A stretch of DNA of 64,000 nucleotides from Phylloscopus collybita (lineage: Eukaryota > Chordata > Aves > Passeriformes > Phylloscopidae): assembly GCA_027886175.1 (NCBI GenBank), contig JAJNNQ010000026.1, forward strand, positions 31,948,001 through 32,012,000. The letters run 5' to 3'. How positions within the stretch are numbered: the first letter of the stretch is position 1; the number at the start of each line of letters is the position of its first letter. The notes below the pieces were generated by a model. The model was not told the origin of the DNA. It saw only the letters and a list, made by a program, of their open reading frames with translations, and ran no database searches. The translations under genes and the position numbers were made by a program. Shown piece by piece: positions 36,655 to 49,714 of the stretch.

Positions 36655-39600
36655 GGAATCGATATAATTGTCCAAATATTTAATATTGTTGAGCCAGAAA
36701 GCGATTTCTGAAGTCATTGCTCGGCAATTTTATATCCCTCAAAAAAACCCCCAAAATAACTATATCAAAATACCAGTTTGCAATTAATTCATTATAGTCC
36801 CTGGTGATTTATTACAGGGTTTAAATCTAGCCATTAACTGATAAAAAGTTCAGGTGAGGTGTCTGATCTGAAAATGATAATATACTGTGGAAATTGTCTC
36901 ATGTCCTGTTCTATTAGAGAGGTAAATCTTTCTGTCTACAAAAAACTCAATTTTCAGTGCAAATACGGAACAAGAACGTGAGTCAAATGTCTGTCTCGCT
37001 GTTTTCTGTAACAATCTTTACAATTTCATCTGGAAACGTACCCCTGACCTATTTTTTTGGAATGGGATAGAGGAGAATTGAAGGGAGTAATTATGTTGTA
37101 TTACCAAGTTGCCCTTAATTGTACTGATCACTCTCATTTCACCTGATGTGTTTTGCTTTCATAATCAGCCACCCACATTTAGGGAAAATACTTGTACATC
37201 CTTCTTACTGTTATTTTTACGTTGTTTTTGTTCTGAAAGAGGCATTTAACCTAAATATCCTATTGCCCAGTGCCACTTTTTTAATGTCTTTGGCGTTTGG
37301 GTTATGAGGGTAGCCTGTAGGATATACTTCAACAGCAATTAAAACCTGGCCTCTTTTAGCAACAGTATAGTTTTTGTGGAGTTACATGTTATGATATCTA
37401 GCAAATATTCCCAAGAGAAAGTCAGTCCCATCATAAATATTTTTCTTCCTTTGTAGTAAGAGCAGAAGGAGTATTTTGTTTGCAGAGTTGAAATGGCCTG
37501 TGACACATGCACACAAATACTCGGTCCTTTGTGTGAATAAAGCTCTGATTCCTGTTATCCAAGAACCTGATTCTATTTCTGCGAGCATTGTCCTTGCAGT
37601 AAATGATCATCTTCCTATCTCCTCTTCCCCTGTGAGACAGTGCTGAAAAAAGGATCTTTTCTGCCCTTTTTTCTGGATACCTTTACGCAGTGTGCCAGTT
37701 CCCAGATCCTACCTGTAAGTTCTCTCTTAGCTGCTCCAAGCTGGTGTTTGTTCCATCTGTAGATGAGACCACATATAAAGGAGAAAAGAATGGAAAAAAT
37801 AAAAATAGCAGAATGGGAAAGTTAAAGAAAACCAGGGGGAATAAATAATGAAAATTAATTTAATTTAAATGAATTAACAAAAACTTATGAATAGCAGTGG
37901 AAAGATACTATCAATGGTTGCAGCATCTATGAGAAATTTAGATGCCTTGAATTTTTTTCTGAAATTTACATTTTCAGGAGAAGTAGCTTTTAAATTATGA
38001 GTACCATAAATATTTATATTATTTTAGTTATGAAAAATTAATTCAAGAGTGTGTGAAAAAACAAGAATTTTTATATTGTTTATTTATGCATTTTTTATTT
38101 TAAATGTGATGGAAGCATTTTCTAGGAGGACATATGCAATAACTGGTAAATGCCATGTAAAAATTATACATTGCCATTAATATATAGATGTGCATGTTAT
38201 TTATTTTGAAGAGAAATTACAATTAATTATTACAGCATGCTCACAGTTTTGGTAAAATATTAATAGTTTTAATTTTGCAGAGATTAACAGGCCAGCTAGG
38301 GTTGGATTTCCCGCTTGAATTTTTGCCCAGTGCTATTAAAAAGAACTATGTAAAATGTCATAAGTGCAAAGATATTGTAAAGACCAGCGTGACAATATCA
38401 TCTTTTCATGCATGTTGGTCGAGAAATAACTGGCCCTAGCTGTAAAATTTCCATAAAAAACAAAAAGCCAACACAAAAACAAAAACAGTAGTTGTCATAC
38501 TTTCTTGAGTGAAGTCAGGGCTTATTGGGAGAGGGTTAGAATGCAGGGGTGGTGAGGAGTTGGGAATAAGCACAGTTGGTGGAAAAGATCAAACACAAAG
38601 TAGAAAATACCAGATGACTCAGAGAAAAATAATTGAATTTTTTATTTTTTCCATAAATATCAATAGTAAATGATTTTGGAGAATGAGAGATGAACTCTGT
38701 TGTGTGTCTGACTTTGTCAGACTGCTGGGACTGCTTCAGCTGGGACTCCTGCACCTGGGAATGACAGTTTGATTACAAGGTCTTTTCAGAAGTTCACTAG
38801 TCATCTTTGTTGTGTTTTTGTATATATTTATTCTTACCCAGACCTTCCATAGGGGTCTTACACTTCTCAATGAAGTCTTACTACATTTTTGCAACAGTAA
38901 TTCTGAATTCTTTGTTGAGTCTGGGAAAAAAATAAGAAAATTAGGCAATTCCAGGTAATGTAATGCAGTTAAAAACTACCTGGTAATACTTGTGGTGTGT
39001 GGAAAGTAAGTTAAACTGGAGAAGGCGGCAAATAACTGACATTTTTACCTAGGATCATACCAAAATTTTTGTTATTGTTGGTTAAGCGCAGAGTTCCACT
39101 GGGTACAAATTCCTCCAGTGACAGTGTTAACAGACAGACCATGGGATTATGTTGCAGGGAAGTACAAGACTTGTTTTTGTTTGTGTTGGATCTTTGCCAT
39201 GAGCTGTGTATAGCAGGAAAGGGGTTTATGTGTACGAATAAGAAATAAAGGTGTGTGTCCATGGGCAGATGTCATAGCACTGATAAACAGCCCAGAAGCG
39301 AAGGCTCTTTTACAATAATTTCATCATGCTTTGAAGAGCTCTAACCATGCTCAGAGGAGCAGTCAACATTATGAAGAATAGATCTGCAGATGGAGACAAG
39401 ATCCCCTGACAGGCTTTAGATATCTTAGGGCTGAGATATTTTAGTGGAGTTGTTGAATATTTTAGTTACTTGTTGAATTAAAATCAGAGAAGTAATTTAC
39501 TTTCTTCAAGGTTAAGTTAGAAAAGATGGAGCTAGATATTGTTGCCATGAAGCATGTATTTTAATAAAAAGCACTCATTTTTCTTGTTACTTTGATAGGG

Positions 39601-41185
39601 TTTGCTGAGGTATATTCTCCTTTTGTAAAATTTCTAGTTGAATTTAAGCATCGTAAGGCCACAGATATAAATTACTGAACAACTGAACAGTCTCTTTTCC
39701 AGTTAGAAAGCTTGATTTGGAGATTATATCCTCAGGAAATACCTGAGAGTGCTGCTAATGACATTTCATTTTCATGAAGTTTGTGTCCCTGAGGTTCAGA
39801 AAAGATTCCTATTTCCTCCCTCCCTGCAAAGAAATTAGGTACATTATAGGAAAGCAAATGTAAATCAGTCCCCACATGCATGTCCCCCCAAACTCCATCA
39901 GTCTATATGAACCCTTTTCAAAAATACTTAGATCTTGAACTGACAGAGCCAGACAGTAGCATACTAATACACTGACTCATTGTAGGACTGCATTTTCCAA
40001 GATGTAGAAAACATCTTGTAGATCATGGCTGATCAGTACAGAATTGTCCAAATTAAATGAATATTGTAAAAATAATATCTCCCTTCATGTACAGGGATGT
40101 GTACAGCTGTCGGTATTGTAAGATTTTGTATCAGCACTGGGTGATTAGTGAATAAAATTAAAGATTATCTGTTAAACTAGAGTCTAACTGATAAAATATT
40201 GAACATTTACTCTGTATAATTTCATTGTTTTCTTCACTGTGATACATGCACATTGCAGTGCATCAGATATTTTGTGATTTTCTTTACTGTTTTTATCTCT
40301 GACTTCCCATGGTTAGTTCCCAAGCTCCAGGAAAAGCTGAAATTTCAACTAATGCTTATCTCACTTGCCATTAATTCTTTATCTTTTATTACTTTAAATT
40401 AAGCATTCCTCTCTGATATAATCAGGAGAAAGCGATAAGAAATTTATTTTTTACCTATTTTCTTAAGTATGTTACAGCTAATGCAGCTGTAACATCTATG
40501 TGTCAGGAACTTCGAAATAAAAAAAAAATTCAGTTGACGGAGTACAGGTTGTAAAGATGTCTTAAACCTATATGAGAACTCATTTCTTCATCAAGGGAGC
40601 CTCAAAATACTATTTTCCTTAAGGAAAAGCAAAACTTGAGCTTTTGGAGATGAACATTCCATTTTATGCATTTTAGCTGTGCCAAATACCATTGTGTAGT
40701 GGTAATAAATTCATTCTGCTGCCTTACAATCCAAATAGTCAAGGCACTTGAGTCAGGCTGGCAGTACAGGAGTGTTCTGGGTAAGACAGGGGCTGGTAGC
40801 TGGGAAGGATCTCAAGCACAGCAGCCACTGCACTGAGAAAGGATGCTGAACAGGAAACTGAGACCCAGGGTGTGGGACTGTGCCCTTGGAGCTTTTATGG
40901 TGGAGAAACATCAACAGTGAAGTATTTCAGCACCAAGGAAAAAAATTAGGTTTTTTCTTTCTAATAGTTGAAACATGGAGAAAATTTAGCACTTCCAATT
41001 TCCTTAAAAGTTCTATGATGACGACCTCTTGAATAGAGTGAACTTTTGAATGATGCCTAATGTGTACATGGGGGCATTAAAACCATTTTGGTTTATTGAT
41101 TTTGGATGGGCACAGGTCTTTTGAGGAAAGAAAGGCTGTTATTAGCCTCTGAGCCTCACAGACCACTTAACTGCCTGCAGGCATA

Positions 41186-41316
41186 CCAATTAAGTGGAAT
41201 TATCATCCCAATTAACCATTGTCCCTTGCCAGTCAAAACTCATTTGGTTTAATTCAGCTTCCTAGGAAAAGTCCTAATTAACCAGATTTCCTAATTATCC
41301 GTGTCCTGATTAAGTG
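41186..41316. repeat. Cluster of degenerate AATTAA / ATTATCC motifs
   Basis: CCAATTAAGTGG, CCCAATTAACC, TTTAATTC, TCCTAATTAACCAG, TCCTAATTATCCG and CCTGATTAAGTG occur within 131 bp; the last three are spaced about 15-17 bp apart. It could be a homeodomain-site cluster or the subterminal repeats of an old pogo/Tigger-like DNA transposon. Neither is proven. Confidence 0.4.
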
Positions 41317-44300
41317 AAGTGTACTAGTGCAGCCTTCATTAATAAAGCATAATTTTTGTTTTGTTACTTAAATAATTTTCAAAAAATTATGATTTATGGG
41401 TAGCATTCTCAGGTAGTGAATGTCCAGATCTGGGTTTTGGTACTAGAAGGTGCAGACCTAAAAGTCAGTTGAACTACTGAAGTAAGTAGCAATAAATAAA
41501 TGAATCTCTGCAATAAAATAAATTTCTGCAAGGCTTGCCAAGAAAGTGTTATTCATAAAGAAAGGCAACAAAGCTGTTTGTATGTCCTGTTTTGGGCTGA
41601 AGATTTCATTGAGATGTGGCACAGCCATGAGTTAGTACTTTGGTGAAATCTGCCATTGCTTCTTGATCTCAGAAGTTATTTGCGGAGTCTTGTGAGCTGA
41701 GATGTGGAGCCAGATTTTTTAATCTATTTGGACACAGAGTTATGCACAGAATGTATCTGAAAAAGAGTGGTCTCTGCCACACAAAACTCATTCAGGTTAT
41801 ATTCAGCACTTAGTCACTTGGCTGTTTGCTTCAAGGAAAGATTTAGTTTGTTGACAGATGACTTCTCTGTGTCTGTGATCCTGGGTCTGTGACCTGCTAA
41901 TAAACACGAAACTGAGTTGTCTCCAAGTTGTGTGTGACCCTGATACTTCACATCACATAAATTTAACAGATGATAGAATTTGTTGGGAGGTGGGGGAGCG
42001 TTTGAAGTTAAAAACCTAAGATAGCTCATTCGTTTTATTAATTATACTGTGAGTAGAGTTGCCTTTGTAATGTTATGTAGCTGAGTCTACTAATGAATAA
42101 GGTTATAATGATTTCCATCCAAGAATCTCAAATCTTGATTACACAGGAAAGGAGATAGAAGTGAATCAGTCACAGGTAGAGCAAAGTTTTTCTGTAGATG
42201 TGTTCTAAATCAGGAATAATGTATCTGAATAAGATTTCTGCACCCAAGACATTTTCTGTGCCTTGTGATATCTTAGTGATTTGCCCGAACTCCCTTATAA
42301 TTCCTTGTCAAAAAATGTTGAGACGCTTTCCGGAGCCTTCTATGACTTGTTACCCTCACTTACTTACTCAAGGAAACCTAGGCTTAAAATCAAGCAAACT
42401 TGGTCTTCTGAACAGGATATTGCATCCTGCAGGAATTAATCCTGCTCCCTGATTTGGCAGAGGTATGACCTAAATGTGCCAGCATGGAATAAATACGCAT
42501 AGACAGAGTTTTCTGTAATACAGAGGTTTTTAGAGGGGCTGTTCATAAGCACATCTTGTAATAAGTTAGCCAAGACTCCGTTATTTTCATGCGAGAAAAG
42601 CCAATTCTTTATTCACATAACTTGTTTTATACAGTTTTCACAAACTTCATGTGCAACACCTATTGGCTGGTAGCTTTCTTACTACTTCATTTATTGGTCA
42701 GAAGGTGATTTGTGTGTGCGTGCTGAGATTCAGGTTGTTTACATTTTTTTCTTTATGGGTTCTCATGGAACAGATCTTATTGTTTACACAGATGCACTTT
42801 GTTTTCAACCCAAGGAAATAGGTTGTTGTGTTAATGAACCTTTCGCACCAGGATTGTTTTTCCATGAGAACTTGCAAATTGCCTAACTACACTTAGAAGA
42901 GATGACAGGCTAGCTATTAATTTAATAGAGCAGGCCTTTTATGAGGCCTTTCTTTTATAATTCTTTTACCTGTCATGACAATCACATGTCATTCATATGT
43001 TGTTCACAACAACCAGGTTTCCAAAATAGTCTCAGACAAAGCACCCTCAACTTTCATTCCCAAATGTGTGTGATGGGTACCAGGGGGCATTGCCTGGCAG
43101 AAGGAGCTCTCATGGATGTCTGAGCAAAATCTACTTCTTTCCGCAACTCTCGTCATTCCACTTTTTGAATTAACTCTTTTTAGCATCTTCTTTTATGGCA
43201 ATCTGTCCATGATCAAGCTGGGAGAAGTCAGTATCAAGAGCCTCACATACAAGGAATAATCCCTGCACTAACACAGAAAAAGCTAATCAATTTTAAAATA
43301 TTAAAAACATTGCATAAAAGAAGGGGACATTATTGTGCAAAACTGATAACCAAAATAACCAAGAGGTACACAGACTCACAAAAAAAGAAAAGAAAAGCCT
43401 TTTTTAATCTTTTCTAGATGGCTTAGGTATCTCTATTTAAGTTTAAATCAAATAAAAGCTGTAGTGAAAGTGGAAAGAAAATGTCAGTAGCTTGATTACT
43501 TCCACAGTTTTTACTGTGAGAGATATTAAAAACATCAACAATAGATAGTGTCATAAGAGGTTTCTGATAACTTACAATATTCTCAAACCAGCTGGGAATA
43601 AAAAAACTTGCAAACATTTCCCAAGTGAAAAATTTTTCTGTCACAATGAAGTTTTCATTTTCTGTCTTTTATGCTGTGACTTTTCTGTCAGATGTGCTTG
43701 GGATGTATTGAGTAAGGCAATACTAAAAATTATAATAGTTCTCTAGAGTAGTCCTTCAGCACTGTCACATAATTTGAAAACAGCTGAACCACACTCTAGT
43801 CACTCTCATCAAGCTGAGATAGTGTTTTCATTCATGTTTGTTCTTGAGGTTTGCTAGCTCTCAAGATTTGCTTAAGTTTTTCAATTCCTCAGACCCTCAG
43901 TAACATACAAAATCCAAATTGGAAATGAGCACACTTTGGCCAAGGATTATGGATTTGACATGTATCATCCTCAGAAATGAGGGATCAATGTTCAGCTCAT
44001 ATTTACCTTTGTATATATACATAGATATTGAAGATAAATGAAGTAAAATAGGTTTTACTTAATTTTCTGTTAACTGAATGTGTTGTACAGTTATGTTGAT
44101 GCCAGTGCTTTAAAATGTAAATACCAAAAGACAAAATTATAAAGCCAGAATTTCAGGAATTAAGCTGGCAAGGATTAGCCAGGTACCCATATCCTTTTGG
44201 ATGTAGTTTCTGCAAGTAAACTGTGCAAGGCAATTTAAAATGGAAAAGTTTCTTTTATTTGTGAACACATAATTTATCACTAAAAAAACCCCAATACCAA

Positions 44301-45089
44301 ATTTTACTTTTTAATTCACTTTTAATTGCTTTTTGTTTTCAAGGCCAATGCAAATTTTACTTTTGTTCATCAGGAAAAGTGTAGAAATATGGTAGTTAGT
44401 AACTTTTTCTTTCTTCTCACTGCTACATAGGCTTTTAGAACACATCAGTGTTCCTAGTAATTGAGCTCATTGCAAAAAAGTCAAGGGAAGTAGCAGAAAA
44501 GCCTCTGAATGATAAAGCATAATGCTTGAAATGGAAACTACTGAAGGCATGATAGGCAGTTCCAGTGCTTAAGAAGAAAAGCCTCACAGAAAGCTGGAGT
44601 TTTTCCTGATTTAATTGCTCTGAATTTTTTTTCTTTGAGTAGTGCCATCAATAGGAAAACACTCAGCATGCAAAACATGCCAATTATAACTTTCTGAGAT
44701 TTAATGATGGAAGCATAATGCAGGTAATCTCTATCCCCAGGCCAGTGCTGACTGTTCTTTTGAAAACAATCTTCATGCCTTGTAAAAGAACTATAAAAAT
44801 AGTATATGGCAAAATCAAAATAACAGATATTAAATTTACTGTATTGTTTTTGTCTGTAGCTTGTGCAAATGCTGTTACATTGAAGTAGCAAAGGAAATGG
44901 AAGTTAAAAATAATTGCTATGCTCAATTACAAGCAGTACTATTTTGAATTTCTGTCAGCATCCTGAAGAAATAAGCTGGTCCAGATTTCAGCAGAGTTAT
45001 TAATGACAACTCCAAACTGTAGCAGCTGGTTATGACCTTATCCTATTTTTAATCCACAGATACTATGTGCCTCTGTGTGTTTCTGTGAA

Positions 45090-45310
45090 GAAAAGTTCCA
45101 GAAATTCCCTACCTGTTGAGTAGAATATTTTCTTTCGCCTGTTCAGCCTCACTCTTGCTAGTTTAATGGAGTGCCATCTGCTTCTTGGGTTGGGGGTGTG
45201 GGAAGTGGTGGGATGAAGTTTGTTGTATTACAGTTCCTTATTCAGGATATACATGGTGAAATTATTTCATTCATTTTTTAAACCTCAGTCTTATCCTTTT
45301 CAATATTTAC
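45090..45310 (-). mobile_element. Ancient CR1/L3-like LINE fragment (possible)
   Basis: The + strand shows GTGAAGAAAAGTTCC, a TAATGGAGTGCC block, CAGTTCCTTATTCA, and a diverged ATCATATC-type block followed by TTATCCTTTTCAA. This is the order expected for the reverse complement of an old L3/CR1 3' region. High divergence; the call rests on remembered consensus. Confidence 0.42.
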
Positions 45311-47481
45311 TGTATACTCTTCTAAATATATATTAATATATTTTTAGCAATTTTGGATTAATACAAAATTTTAAATCTAGCATTTAAGACTACAGAGAAC
45401 ATATGGAAGTCATTCTAAACTTTTTATTTACAATGTTGTCACAACATCCTTGGCATCTGTGAAATCCCTTGAGGAGTGCTGAGTCAAGTAATTGCAAGGA
45501 TGTGCTGTAGGGATATGCAGTTTTTTCTTGTCAGTGAGTAACTTCACTCTGTTCTCTGGCAATTCTTAAATACATTTTAATTCATTGACCATATTCATAA
45601 TTATTAAACTACTTAGAAAAAATTTAAATAAATCTAACTTTTTTTTTTTATGATTTGAGAATGACAAATATTAACTCATACTTGTATTCTGTAGCTGCAC
45701 CACACTGCGAAAGCTTCATCCCCAGTTACTTGTAGAGAACTATGAGAGTTATATAGTCATCCAGAAATACAGATAGGTATTTAATTATTCTACTTGTTGT
45801 ATTTCAAGCTTAGAAAAACTGAAAATATCCCCCAGATGAAAAGAAAAAGAAGCTATAATAAGACGAAGCCAGGAATTTTCATAGGCTGACCTTTCCCCTC
45901 TGGCCTCATTGCTGAATATAAATATATAAAAAAACATGAAAGCATAAGCCAAAGTACAGGAATTCTCTTGTCAAGGAATTTAAATAAATCCTAATTGATA
46001 AGGGTAAGAATTAACTTTTAGCAAAGGTTGTTAAGCATTAAATTCTGATATTAAAACACATATTCAGAGAGTAGTCCTCAGCTTAGGGGATATTAAATTC
46101 TTACCTGCAGGTTGTATTAGCCCAACAGAAAGAGCAGTATGTGCCTTCACTCCTCCATAATGTTCTACTCATCTCCTAGTACATGGATTGATGATTCACA
46201 TACCTATCTAGAAAATTTGTTCTGAATTCCATTGACCAAGATGATCTCAGATTCCTGGGGCAGAAGCTCCAGCAGGGAAGCTGTGGCTTCAGCTGTGGTG
46301 TTTCCTCTTTTTTTAATTTGCTGTTCTTGCAGTTTGAAGACAGCAACACCAACAGTTACATTTTATGAGACACCTGATGCTGTAAATGTGTACTGGGCAT
46401 GTGTGATATATAATGCAGAGCCTCTCACAGCACTGCAGTAGACCTGGAGTTCAGAAATCAAGCAGAAGAGCCTGTACCATTTAAGCCTTCATATGTTGTG
46501 CATTACTGCCAAAAGAACTTTTGCTCAAGAAAACTTTGGAATAAAAGAGGAAAAAGAAACTTATGAAGTTTTATTGCTTTCAAGATCAGATAAACCAGAA
46601 AAAGGTCAGGATTGTAGTTACAATTTTAGAGCTAACTCTGCCTTCCTCCCAGTTTTGCTGTCTATGGCTTTTAATGTTCTAGAAAACTGAAAGGAAAATG
46701 GCAGATTTGATCTTGTGTGTACAAAAGTCTTGTTTTATCACCTACAATTTATAAAGAGAAGGCAGATGTAGTATTCAAGTGTAGGTAACAAATCTACTGT
46801 CAAATTTTCCAGTATTGCAAAGAAGCTGTTTTGATCAATATTTTAATTTCACTTTCAGGATTGGGTAGAGAGCTCAGCAGATGGCTGTCATAAACGCCAT
46901 ATTTCATTTTGGAAGTAGCATTCAAATCTATCCAGCTTGGCACTAACTACACAGACTAATTTTCCTGCAGTTCTGTGCCAAAAGAAATAGGGAATGGAGA
47001 ATATTTTTTCTAATTATTTTTGTATTTTATTAACCAATATCACACCTGCTTAGCCTGGGGTTGCTCTATCCACAAATCTCCTATGTTTTACAGTTTTATC
47101 AGAAGAACTACAGTCAGTTATCAAATAGCAATGATCTAAATGACTAATTGTTAGCATTATTGGGTAACTTAATTAGAATAATCTGTGCATTTTCTTGATA
47201 CTGCTATTGGCCAGGGGTAAGTCTGAGTAAAATGATTGTGGCTAAATTACAAGATTTTGAGAAGAGAGGAATTCAGAAGACATACTCATAAGCACAAAGT
47301 TGTCATTCTTAAAATTATTTAAGTGAAACTTACTCTTATTTTTGTAGCACTTCTGATTTTTTAATGGGGGAGCAGTTCCTCACTGTATATTTGTGTGAAA
47401 AGAAGGGAAGTTGTATTGTCCACAGAAACTCTTCCCCACCCATTGTCCACCTCATCCATTGCCTCCATCTATACAGTATTG
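45311..47481. other. AT-rich intronic sequence, no gene seen
   Basis: Nothing recognised beyond short chance open frames. Confidence 0.6.
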
Positions 47482-47930
47482 TGTTGGCAGGGTTGACCCT
47501 CAGCTGGAAGAGAAAATGCAACAAAAGGCTCCTGGGCTGGGATAAGGACAAGGAGAGATCACTCAGCAGTTACTGTCATGAGCAAAACAGGCTTGACTTG
47601 GGGAGATCAGTTTAATTTATTACCAGTCAAATCAGAGTACGATAGTGGGGAATAAAAAAGCAAATTTTAAAAACACACTCATCCTTCTTCTTGGGCTCAA
47701 CTTCACACCAGGATTCTCTTCCTCCTGCCCCCAGTGGCAGGAGCAGGATGGGGAGTGGGAGTTATGATCAGTTTTTCACCTGTCGTCTCTGCTGTTCCTT
47801 CCTCCTTGGTGGGAGGATTCCTCACACACTCTCCCCCTCCAGTGTGAGGTCCCTCCAGGGGCTGCAGATGGATTTCTGCCCTATGGGACAGTCTGAAAGC
47901 ATACTGGCCCCAGGAGATGTTTCTGAAATT
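47482..47930 (-). mobile_element. Truncated LTR, relative of family 1 (copy C)
   Basis: It starts like the full copies (a GGGTTGACCCTCAGCTGGAA block) and continues with AGAGAAAATGCAACAAAAGG, GAGATCACTCAGCAG and CAAATCAGAGTA. It then breaks off within the CTGCAGATGGAT part, so the other half of the LTR is absent. Its GGCTTGACTTGGGGAGATCA and TTTAATTTATTACC blocks differ from copies A and B, pointing to another subfamily. The minus strand has AATAAA (from TTTATT), the expected polyadenylation signal, which A and B lack at the matching place. Confidence 0.82.
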
Positions 47931-48536
47931 CCATGCCTGTCTGTTTAATTAGAACATTCTGAAGCTAATGACATGTTGTCTTCAGAAGTACTTCTTAAGT
48001 AAGGCTAAGAATTACCTCTGACAGATATTAGATACCTCTGAAAGAAATTTAGTAGGAACAGAAAAGGATTGAGTACCAAACAAAAGTCAGGAGCTTCTTG
48101 CTTACACTGTCTTACCGTGAACAAAGGTTCTTCGTGTGAGAAAAATAGTATGGATAACATTTCAGTCTTAAAGATTGATGGTGAAGATAATGAATGGGAT
48201 CTCAACAGATAAATTGGAATGTCCATGTTTTAGACCATAAAAACAAAGGCCATTGATATAATAGTATCAAAACCAGAGGAGGTGATTTCTCTGAATGACC
48301 TAACACCACACTCCTGTCTTCTCTTTCACATTTCTTTAAGGACAGCTAGTAAGCAGCAAAGATAAACACTCTTCTTTGCATACTGGGACACAGGCACCCA
48401 GAGGTAAGAGCTGTGTGACAGCAGTCTCACCACCTCCCCCCAGGGGCCTGAACTCCCTCTCCTAGAAGAGGAGGGGAAAGCCAGGGTTGGTGTGCAGATA
48501 CATCCCATCACCAGGTGATACCCATTAGAAACTCAA

Positions 48537-48584
48537 CCCTTCTTCCCCTCCTCCTCGTCCTCCTCCTCCTCCTTCTCCTCTTTC
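48537..48584. repeat. (CCT)n-rich pyrimidine tract
   Basis: C/T run with many CCT triplets and a single G at 48557. The minus strand is GGA-repeat rich and gives an E/G-rich spurious open frame. Confidence 0.92.
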
Positions 48585-49691
48585 ACTATCCCCAAAGAAA
48601 GCAGATCTGTTTGGGTTGTGTGAATTTAAATCTCTCATCACTAGACTGACCACACAGGGAATGAAGACTTTCAGGAACTGAGTTTGAAGATGCTTAGCTT
48701 GTGTTTCGGTGTTTAATAACATGTATCCTCAGCTTCTTTGGCCTCTAAATGGTGTGGCTTAATAAAGGAAGTTGATGTCTTCATAGAAGTGAGACTAATA
48801 ATGCTATCAAAATTGATTTTTCTTTTCATCATTTATTGTATCATACAGTAACATAACTGGAATCATTTGTCTAGGATATGCCGTTAAAAATAAGAACTGT
48901 ACTTTAAATTTGTCTCTTTAACTTAATCTTGTAACTCAGTCATTCATCTCTCTTGAACTGTTTGAAATACCTGATGTAACAAATTTGGATCCAAATGTCC
49001 CAAAACTTTTTTCCTGATTGTTCATTTCTTTAACAAATGGGTAATGCATAATTTTGTTTAAAAAGAAAACACAGCATTGTAGAAAATAATATGGCCATTT
49101 CTTCTATGAAAAATGTTTTTTTCCTTTCTGCACTTTAATGAGATGTTAGATGTACTGTATTTCCTGCTCTTGAGAAAGAAAATTGTCTGTGTTCATCTTT
49201 GTGATACATGTGACTGATGTGTAAATCAGACAATCTCCCAGAATTCAGCAAAGTGAGATGTGGAAGAGTTTCCCTATAAAGCTCAAGTGTGGAAACACTG
49301 GTTGGCTTTAAGACCTACTAATGGGATAACAGAAACCAGGGAGTAAAAGTCGAAGAGAGCAAGCAATGATTGCTACTTCTGTTGGACCCAACTGAAACTT
49401 TATCTGCTTTGTAAATTGGTATTTTAACTGATACAATTGAATAAAGAAGAGAAAAATGAGCCCTTTATGATTATTCCCTTCAGGGCCAGGGGAAATTAAT
49501 TTATAAATAATGTACCTGCCCTTTATGCTATTACTCAGATTTTTGAAAGTTTCGCTGGCTGTTCTACAATTATGCTAATGATATCTTTGACCCAACGTTC
49601 AATGCAGAAAATGATGCTTAAGCTGTGCTTCTGTGAGTGGATTCCTCTTTTCTCTTTCAAGCCTCTTAGTATTTACTTTCATAAGTATGCT

Positions 49692-49714
49692 AAAAAAAAA
49701 AAGAAAAAAAAAAA
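49692..49714 (+). repeat. A-rich run
   Basis: Two runs of 11 A separated by one G. Confidence 0.85.

Larger units (their letters stand above)
36401..45089. other. AT-rich intronic sequence, no gene seen
   Basis: No exon recognised. A poly(A) run lies at 36633-36654, and a cluster of AATTAA/ATTATCC motifs at 41186-41316. The part from about 37790 to 38450 is rich in TAATTA-type words and lacks recognisable repeats, so it is a candidate conserved non-coding block. Confidence 0.55.
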
